Shown piece by piece: positions 59,701 through 64,000 of a stretch of 64,000 bases of DNA. Position numbers and translations under genes: made by a program. Every line of letters begins with the position of its first letter. Within the stretch, counting starts at the first letter, position 1. Below the pieces are notes generated by a model. It was given only the letters and a program-made list of their open reading frames with translations, was not told the DNA's origin and searched no databases. This DNA comes from Xylanimonas cellulosilytica DSM 15894 (GTDB lineage Bacteria > Actinomycetota > Actinomycetes > Actinomycetales > Cellulomonadaceae): NCBI RefSeq assembly GCF_000024965.1, contig NC_013530.1:186001-250000 (forward strand), given 5' to 3'.

Positions 59701-61110
59701 GCCGCGGTCCTGGCCCCCGCCATCGGCGGGGAGGGGCAGGCCTCGTACCCGGGCGCCTGCGTCTACGACCCGGCGAGCGAGACCTCCTCGCGCACGGTCG
59801 CGATCACCCTCGACAACCGCGGCTCGACGCTCCCGGTGGCGTTCACCGTCGGGACGGCCGCGGTGACGGTGCCCGCGGGCGAGACTCGCACGGTCGAGCA
59901 GCGGGTCGTCGCCGGGACTGCGGGCCTCGACGTGGTCGCCGACGGCCGCTCGCTCGGCACGGTGCCCGTGCAGGTGGCCAGCTGCGCGACGTTCGCGTGG
60001 CCCGCCGACGTCACCGCCGCCGCCCAGGCGCGCTGCGTCCCGGCCGGCGGCCCCGACAGCAGGCCGAGCGTCGCCGTCACCGTGTCCGACGCGACAGGGC
60101 GGTCGTACGAGGCGCGCACGCGGCTCGTGCGCGGCACCTGGACCGGGCCGGTCGCGGTCCCCGGTGGCGGTTCGGCCAGCCTCGCCGTCGATCCCGGCTC
60201 CGGCCTGCGTGTCCGCGGCGGTGACGTCGTCGTCGAGCTGGCGCGGACGATCGAGGGCAAGCGGTACACCGCCGAGAAGACGGTCGGCTACGACGCGGTG
60301 AGCTGCGTCGTCAGGGATCCGGGCGCGCGGCTGGAGCTCGGCGACGTCGTCGTCAACCAGAGCGGCTGGTGGCCGACGTCGAGCCGGACGGTCGGCGTCG
60401 TGCTCGACAACACGGCGTCGAACGTGCCGGTGCGGTTCGTCGTCACCGGCGGGCCGGACGGCGGCACCACGCAACGCACGGTGCGGCCGGGCCAGGCGCA
60501 GACCGTCGACCTCGGCACGGTCGTGGGCCGTACGGGCGCGAGCATCAGCGTGCGGACGGACGGGTGGTCGACGACGCTGGTTGTCGACCCGTTCACCGGC
60601 ACCCCCGGCTGGTGCGCGCCCGCGTGGAACGGTGGCACCGAGGCCCGCGGCGGCTACACGGCGGGCGACGTCGTCAGCTACGGCCCGACCAGCTACCGCT
60701 ACCTCGGTGCGGCGCAGCCGGCGTCCGGGGGGAACGCGGGCACCGGGTCTGCTTCACCCACGGGACCGGCCACGACGCCCGGCACCACCGGCACCGCCGC
60801 GGGCGCCGACGCCGCCAGCAGCCAGACGTCGCAGGGCACGATCGACGGTGCGGACCGCAGCGAGGAACGCAGTGACGACGGCAGCGCGGTCACCGGTCGC
60901 AACGGCTCCGTCACCGGTCGTGACGGCGACCGCGACACGGCCAACACCCGTTGGGGCGGTCGCTGGTCGGGCGGCGGCGTGTCACGCAGCGTGGGGCAGG
61001 CGGTCCCGCTGTTCGGGTCCTGGGTCACCCCGCCGCCGCGCAGCGACGTGTGGCAGGCCGCGGGCGCGTGCGAGTGGCGCTGGCCGGGCGGGGCTCAGAC
61101 GACGCCGTAG
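56785..61110 (+). CDS. ECF sigma factor fused to zinc-finger anti-sigma motif, membrane segments and large extracellular region with CBM5-like end
   Basis: A 1441-residue single-chain regulator. Sigma region 2 is ~18-105 ([36 protein letters not shown]-like core), region 4 ~135-195 ([42 protein letters not shown]). An anti-sigma zinc motif follows: His229, Cys233, Cys236 in [11 protein letters not shown] (HX3CX2C). A hydrophobic stretch starts at ~250 ([24 protein letters not shown]), then a ~170-residue Ala/Gly/Thr low-complexity part and a last helix near 430-450 ([17 protein letters not shown]). From ~510 onward come DUF11/Ig-like repeats with paired cysteines. The C-terminus (~1275-1312 and ~1412-1430) looks like a CBM5/12 chitin/cellulose-binding module split by a ~95-residue low-complexity insert. 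GTG start. Confidence 0.88.
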   Translation: MTDVYIESGDQPSSPSDAELILEVRGGDLDAYGALYARHAGAARRLAQSYVRNAADADDVVADAFARVLRVLQSGRGPDQMFRAYLFTVVKNVAIEVAKGHRRMQPTDDEATFETALFSEVSSEDPTLAGFEKTVVSRAYRNLPERWQAVLWYTEVEGYTPAQIAPVLGLTANGVSALAYRAREGLRVGYLQEHLSGFTADGCRTVNPLLGGYVRGSLASREIAKVDAHLKTCGDCRTLVLELSDVAHGMRGVIAPLVLGGLGLGLVSALPLGALVGAGVTSAAGAAGGAGVVGGAATGATVTGSFGAAGSAGTAGAAAGTAGAAGTAGATAGVGAGAAGATGAATGAVAGTAGATTAGAAAASSGAGSIAAGLGAATASVATSAGSAAAATGTTAVTAATTAASSTAVASTLAASTAGAVVGTSSVAAAASAVAVAAVGVVTVLHALAPSSGDIPTPQATSIVTTLPGLQAPAEIGPVEPTPQVSPSQLPAFAQAPVVALVDPAKLAVAPVSTGTLQPRVPQRVKLTVANTGEQTAVGTTVRFDLADGLSPVFASSTGARGAPIAGLPLDAAALPCRPADDDADVVCRLGDVPGGSTTTFAFDVVARNGGTYDITGQVWASGLKPSAIALVPAVVDHYGAELTAELGTLDDLANPGVGTLPVSVVNSGDEPAAEGWSVDVTLPDGLTLAGVEGGLDCTTDPQAAGHLTCVAANPATLRPGVGAFASLRVLAPATPTNGTLTARAIPVAADGGHVVAGTGAINVQAPWAGAAPIGVTTWCAATGNLATADVVVGGTFVNTTSQTVTARLEAAGSAAVGRALAPGESVRLALHDGARVPAGTATWILSTTVAGREYTTSVGGGDVAATDCYVPEWDVTTAVVPRNEAGQIRLTGTITNRTTEAMRVDLRAAGRTSAPVTVAAGESATLVLDTQTRKLPAGVARFGLSRWVTDVDGDQPRAAVEPEKPATVRYAAAVLAPAIGGEGQASYPGACVYDPASETSSRTVAITLDNRGSTLPVAFTVGTAAVTVPAGETRTVEQRVVAGTAGLDVVADGRSLGTVPVQVASCATFAWPADVTAAAQARCVPAGGPDSRPSVAVTVSDATGRSYEARTRLVRGTWTGPVAVPGGGSASLAVDPGSGLRVRGGDVVVELARTIEGKRYTAEKTVGYDAVSCVVRDPGARLELGDVVVNQSGWWPTSSRTVGVVLDNTASNVPVRFVVTGGPDGGTTQRTVRPGQAQTVDLGTVVGRTGASISVRTDGWSTTLVVDPFTGTPGWCAPAWNGGTEARGGYTAGDVVSYGPTSYRYLGAAQPASGGNAGTGSASPTGPATTPGTTGTAAGADAASSQTSQGTIDGADRSEERSDDGSAVTGRNGSVTGRDGDRDTANTRWGGRWSGGGVSRSVGQAVPLFGSWVTPPPRSDVWQAAGACEWRWPGGAQTTP

Positions 61111-61730
61111 AGGCGGTCGCCCGCGTCGCCCAGGCCGGGGACGATGTACTTCTTCTCGTTGAGCCGCTCGTCCACCGCTGCCACGACGACCTCGACGTCG
61201 ACCCGGCCGCCGAGCGCCCTGTCGACGACCTCGAGCCCCTCGGGCGCGGCCAGCAGGCACACGCAGGTGACCTCGCGGGCGCCGCGCTCGAGCACGTAGT
61301 CGATGGCCGCCACCAGGGTGCCACCGGTCGCGAGCATGGGGTCGAGCAGGAAGACCTGCCGGTCGGTGAGATCGTCGGGCAGACGGTTGGCGTAGGTGAC
61401 GGCCTCGTACGTGGTCTCGTCGCGCTGCAGGCCGAGGAACCCGACCTCGGCGGTGGGCAGCAGGCGCGTCATGCCCTCGAGCATCCCCAGGCCCGCGCGC
61501 AGGATCGGGATGACGATCGGGGCCGGTGCGGAGATCTTCGCGCCCGTCGTCGTCGTCACGGGGGTCTCGATGACGTGCGGCTCGATCCGGACGTGCCGGG
61601 TGGCCTCGTAGGCGAGCAGGGTCACCAGCTCGTCGACGAGCTGGCGGAACGTCGCCGACGGCGTGTTCTTGTCGCGCAGGACGGTGAGCTTGTGGTCCAC
61701 CAGCGGGTGGTCGGCGACGTGGAGGCGCAT
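61095..61730 (-). CDS. upp: Uracil phosphoribosyltransferase
   Basis: Salvages uracil to UMP with PRPP. The 211-residue protein has normal length and the family motifs [37 protein letters not shown], and the PRPP loop [25 protein letters not shown], ending [19 protein letters not shown]. The ATG at 61730 lies 6 nt after TAGTGT (61737-61742, minus strand), indicating a leaderless start; GTG 61736 overlaps this spacer. Its last 16 bp overlap the convergent sigma-fusion gene. Confidence 0.96.
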   Translation of the reverse strand: MRLHVADHPLVDHKLTVLRDKNTPSATFRQLVDELVTLLAYEATRHVRIEPHVIETPVTTTTGAKISAPAPIVIPILRAGLGMLEGMTRLLPTAEVGFLGLQRDETTYEAVTYANRLPDDLTDRQVFLLDPMLATGGTLVAAIDYVLERGAREVTCVCLLAAPEGLEVVDRALGGRVDVEVVVAAVDERLNEKKYIVPGLGDAGDRLYGVV

Positions 61731-61813
61731 GGCCACACACTAAGGGCGCGCGGCCCCCCGGACCCGCCGACGGTCGCTCCGGCGCCACAGAATGCGCCCC
61801 CACGGCCGCCGAG

Positions 61814-61918
61814 TTGTCAGGTGCACCGTGTGCTTGAGGCTTGCGTGGCCCTGACAAGTGCATCGCGTTGCGGCGGTGTCAGAGGGAGGCAAGCGCATAG
61901 GCTCGCGGGAGTCTGACA
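61814..61918. repeat. Two TGTCAG/CTGACA inverted pairs
   Basis: TTGTCAG (61814) pairs with CTGACAA (61851), and TGTCAG (61877) pairs with CTGACA (61913); both enclose ~30 nt with a CTTGCG or CAAGCG core. They resemble the palindrome inside frdA (7570-7619) and lie between the divergent upp and tadA genes. Confidence 0.7.
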
Positions 61919-61937
61919 GGTCCGGGGGGAGGCGAGC

Positions 61938-62510
61938 GTGCGCGACGACGACGACGACGGCGTCGGTGGCGGCCACAGCGGCGGGAGGGCCGGGGTGGCA
62001 CTGCCGTGGAGCGACGGCAGCTTTCCGCCCGCCACCCTGTCGCAGCGGCGGGTCGTGTGGGACGCCCTCATGGGGATGGCCCTGCACGAGGCCACGCACG
62101 CGCTCGCGTCCGGCGACGTGCCCGTCGGCGCCGTCGTCGTCGGGCCGGACGGGCGGCTGCTCGGGACCGGGCGCAACCGCCGCGAGGAGACCGGTGACCC
62201 CACCGCGCACGCCGAGGTGCTCGCGCTGCGGCAGGCCGCCCTGTCCCGCAGGGAGTGGCGGCTGGAGGGCTGCACGCTCGTCGTCACGCTGGAGCCGTGC
62301 GTCATGTGCGCCGGGGCGCTCGTCGCGGCCCGGGTGCACCGCCTGGTGATCGGCGCCTGGGACCCCAAGGCCGGCGCGACCGGCTCCGTGTGGGACCTGG
62401 TCCGCGACCAGCGGGCGAACCATGCCGTCGAGGTGGTCGGCGGCGTCCGCGAGCACGAGTGCGGCGCTATGCTCCGCGCGTTCTTCGAGTCACACCGGGA
62501 GAGGCCATGA
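61938..62510 (+). CDS. tadA: tRNA adenosine(34) deaminase TadA
   Basis: Deaminates A34 to inosine in tRNA-Arg(ACG). The zinc site is complete: His and catalytic Glu in DPTAHAEVLAL, two cysteines in TLEPCVMCAGALVAARV. Residues 1-38 are a hydrophilic Asp/Gly-rich extension before the fold (RRVVWDALMGMALHEATHALASGDVPVGAVVV). The GTG at 61938 follows GGGGGAGGCGAGC. The stop overlaps the start of the next gene by 4 bp. TadA rather than a cytosine deaminase is supported by the PCVMC and GSVWDLVRD segments. Confidence 0.92.
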   Translation: MRDDDDDGVGGGHSGGRAGVALPWSDGSFPPATLSQRRVVWDALMGMALHEATHALASGDVPVGAVVVGPDGRLLGTGRNRREETGDPTAHAEVLALRQAALSRREWRLEGCTLVVTLEPCVMCAGALVAARVHRLVIGAWDPKAGATGSVWDLVRDQRANHAVEVVGGVREHECGAMLRAFFESHRERP

Positions 62511-63706
62511 CCGACGACACCGCAGCACTGCCCCGGCCCCGCACGGCGGTCCTCTTCGAGCCGCGCAACGTCTGGCGCACCGGCCTCGTCGTCCTCGGCC
62601 TGATCGCGCTGGCCGCCGTCGTGCTGCAGGTGCTCCGGGCCGGCAGTTCGCTGCTGTTCATCGTGTTCACCGCCTGGTTCGTCTCGCTCGCGATGGAGCC
62701 GGCGGTCAGCCGGCTGGCCCGGCGCATGCCCCGCGGAGCCGCCACCGGTGTGGTGATGCTCGGCGTCCTCGGCTTCGTCGCCCTCTTCAGCGCGCTGTTC
62801 GGCAACCTCGTGGTCCAGCAGGTGACCTCCCTGGTGGAGACCATCCCCAGCCTCGTGGACCAGGCCCTCGACTACGTCGACCAGCAGTTCGGCGTCCGCT
62901 ACTCGCTGGACGACCTGCTCGCCCAGGTGCAGCAGAACGCGGGCAGCGCGGCGAGCGTCGCGGGCACGGTCGCCGGGGGGATCCTCAGCTTCGTCGGGGC
63001 GCTCGCGGGCGCCGTCGGCACGTTCTTCATCTTCGCCCTGCTGCTGTTCTACCTGTCCGCGGACGGGCCGCGGCTGCGGCGCTGGATCGCCTCGCTGTTC
63101 CCGCCGCGCGCACAGGAGGCGACGCTCGTCGTCTGGGACACCATGGCGGAGAAGACGGGCCGCTACGTCGGTGCCCGCCTGGTGCTCGCCACGGTGAACG
63201 GGACGCTCTCGGCGATCGTCTTCGCCATCATCGGCCTGCCGTCCTGGCTGGCGCTGGCCCTGTGGACGGGCATCGTCGCCCAGTTCATCCCGGCCATCGG
63301 TACCTACATCTCGATCGCGCTGCCGGTGCTCGTGGGGGCGCTGAGCCCGAACCCGTGGCTGGGGCTCATCGTGCTCGGCTGGGGTGTGCTCTACCAGCAG
63401 GTGGAGAACCTCACCTTCGAGCCGCGCATCAGCGCGCGGGCCGTGAACGTGAACCCGGCGGTGAGCTTCTCCTCCGTCATCCTCGGAACCTCGATGTTCG
63501 GCGTCGCGGGTGCGCTGCTGGCCATCCCCGTCGTCGCGATGCTGCTCGCGCTGCTCGACCTGTACCGCACGCGGTACGAGCTCGTCCCCGCGCTGGCGGA
63601 GCCGGGGTCCGCGGCGGCCGGAGACGACGACGAGCCCGCCGACGACGCCGGCGAGGCCACGCCCCAGGACGAAGGGCCCCCGCGCGCGCAGCAGCCGGAC
63701 GCGTGA
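62507..63706 (+). CDS. AI-2E family transporter
   Basis: A 399-residue membrane protein of the AI-2E (UPF0118/PerM) family, with about eight helices. Typical parts: LLFIVFTAWFVSLAMEPAVSRLARR, the amphipathic region VETIPSLVDQALDYVDQQFG, LLLFYLSADGPRLRRWIASL, and the conserved GIVAQFIPAIGTYISIALPVLV plus QQVENLTFEPRI. Members export signals or act as ion antiporters; the substrate here is unknown. The last ~40 residues are acidic and disordered. Translationally coupled to tadA (ATGA overlap). Confidence 0.9.
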   Translation: MTDDTAALPRPRTAVLFEPRNVWRTGLVVLGLIALAAVVLQVLRAGSSLLFIVFTAWFVSLAMEPAVSRLARRMPRGAATGVVMLGVLGFVALFSALFGNLVVQQVTSLVETIPSLVDQALDYVDQQFGVRYSLDDLLAQVQQNAGSAASVAGTVAGGILSFVGALAGAVGTFFIFALLLFYLSADGPRLRRWIASLFPPRAQEATLVVWDTMAEKTGRYVGARLVLATVNGTLSAIVFAIIGLPSWLALALWTGIVAQFIPAIGTYISIALPVLVGALSPNPWLGLIVLGWGVLYQQVENLTFEPRISARAVNVNPAVSFSSVILGTSMFGVAGALLAIPVVAMLLALLDLYRTRYELVPALAEPGSAAAGDDDEPADDAGEATPQDEGPPRAQQPDA

Positions 63707-63717
63707 GCATGGGGGGC

Positions 63718-64000
63718 ATGGCTGCCCCCGCCCCCGGCACCGTCCCCGGCCCGACGACGACGCCCGTGCCCGACGCCGCGCGCATCGCCGGCAGCCCCGA
63801 CCAACCGGTGCTGCGCCGCATCGCCACCCTGCTCGCGCCGTACCGGGCGCAGCTGCTGCTCGTCGGCCTCGCCGTCATCGTCAGCGCAAGCCTGACGAGC
63901 GTCGCCCCGTTCCTCACCCGGGCCGTGTTCGACGACGCGCTGTTCCCCGCCGGGCCTGACGGCGTCGTCGGGCCGCCCGACCTGGACCTGCTGTACTGGC
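63718..64000 (+). CDS. ABC exporter, N-terminal part (runs off the window)
   Basis: The first 94 residues of what is probably an ABC transporter with fused membrane and ATPase domains. After a 25-residue Pro-rich start come QPVLRRIATLLAPYRAQLLLVGLAVIVSASLTSVAPFLTRAVFDDAL, the typical first transmembrane helix and coupling region of multidrug/lipid exporters. Starts at 63709 and 63718 are both possible. The ATPase part is outside the window, so the family call is an inference from this segment. Confidence 0.72.
   Translation, partial: MAAPAPGTVPGPTTTPVPDAARIAGSPDQPVLRRIATLLAPYRAQLLLVGLAVIVSASLTSVAPFLTRAVFDDALFPAGPDGVVGPPDLDLLYW

Noticed and set aside
56686-60474. 1262-codon minus-strand frame opposite the sigma-fusion gene
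   Set aside because: No recognisable domain and low-complexity Arg/Gly/His composition; the plus strand has sigma and zinc-finger motifs and a promoter.

Overview
The window is chromosomal DNA from a very GC-rich actinobacterium. Gene content and a complete 16S-23S-5S operon point to the order Micrococcales. A secreted GH5 cellulase, a GH3 glycosidase with its LacI regulator, a sugar-binding lipoprotein and a sigma factor fused to a probable carbohydrate-binding module suggest a plant-polysaccharide degrader of the Promicromonosporaceae/Cellulomonadaceae kind. Genus cannot be fixed by reading alone. Conservon genes (cvnABCD), the proteasome activator Bpa, HAIR/HspR heat-shock control and a DevR/DevS-like pair are all typical of Actinobacteria.

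Layout. 1-12.7 kb: partial desaturase, AlkA-like glycosylase, RNase HI, ferritin-like/VIT transporter, gluconokinase, MFS transporter, two small acetyltransferases, fumarate reductase/succinate dehydrogenase flavoprotein and Fe-S subunits, phosphoglucomutase, Bpa and a quinone oxidoreductase. 12.7-19.7 kb: conservon cvnABCD, tRNA-Ser and a ThrE-type exporter. 19.7-25.6 kb: rRNA operon with promoter, leader, spacers and a strong terminator. 25.7-31.6 kb: F420-type reductase, DUF4235, a TPP riboswitch driving thiBPQ, and a DHFR-like protein. 31.7-42 kb: GH5 cellulase, Pgi, tandem acetyltransferase, sugar-binding lipoprotein, LacI regulator and GH3 enzyme. 42.2-47 kb: S4 protein and a probable hypoxia/dormancy cluster (DoxX-like protein, DevR, DevS, universal stress protein) with shared 14-bp boxes. 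47-51.4 kb: acetyltransferase, acyltransferase, symporter, a toxin-antitoxin pair and a four-cold-shock-domain protein. 51.4-55.8 kb: dnaK-grpE-dnaJ-hspR with two HAIR operators. 55.8-64 kb: degenerate GGDEF protein, the 1441-residue sigma/anti-sigma/sensor fusion, upp, tadA, an AI-2E family transporter and the start of an ABC exporter.

The most striking structure is a dispersed 25-bp hairpin repeat (GGTGGTT, 11-nt loop, AACCACC). About two dozen full copies lie in eight clusters. They occur at gene ends, as exact tandem arrays (34-bp period between grpE and dnaJ, 47-bp period after the GH3 gene) and, unusually, in frame inside the flavoprotein gene, where they encode VVEPVETT peptides. Three further palindromic repeat classes are present. 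The two proteins most worth following up are the single-chain transmembrane sigma factor with its own zinc-binding anti-sigma motif and an extracellular part, and the four-cold-shock-domain protein. A third theme is start sites lying 6-7 nt after a TANNNT hexamer at eight places, the pattern of leaderless mRNAs.
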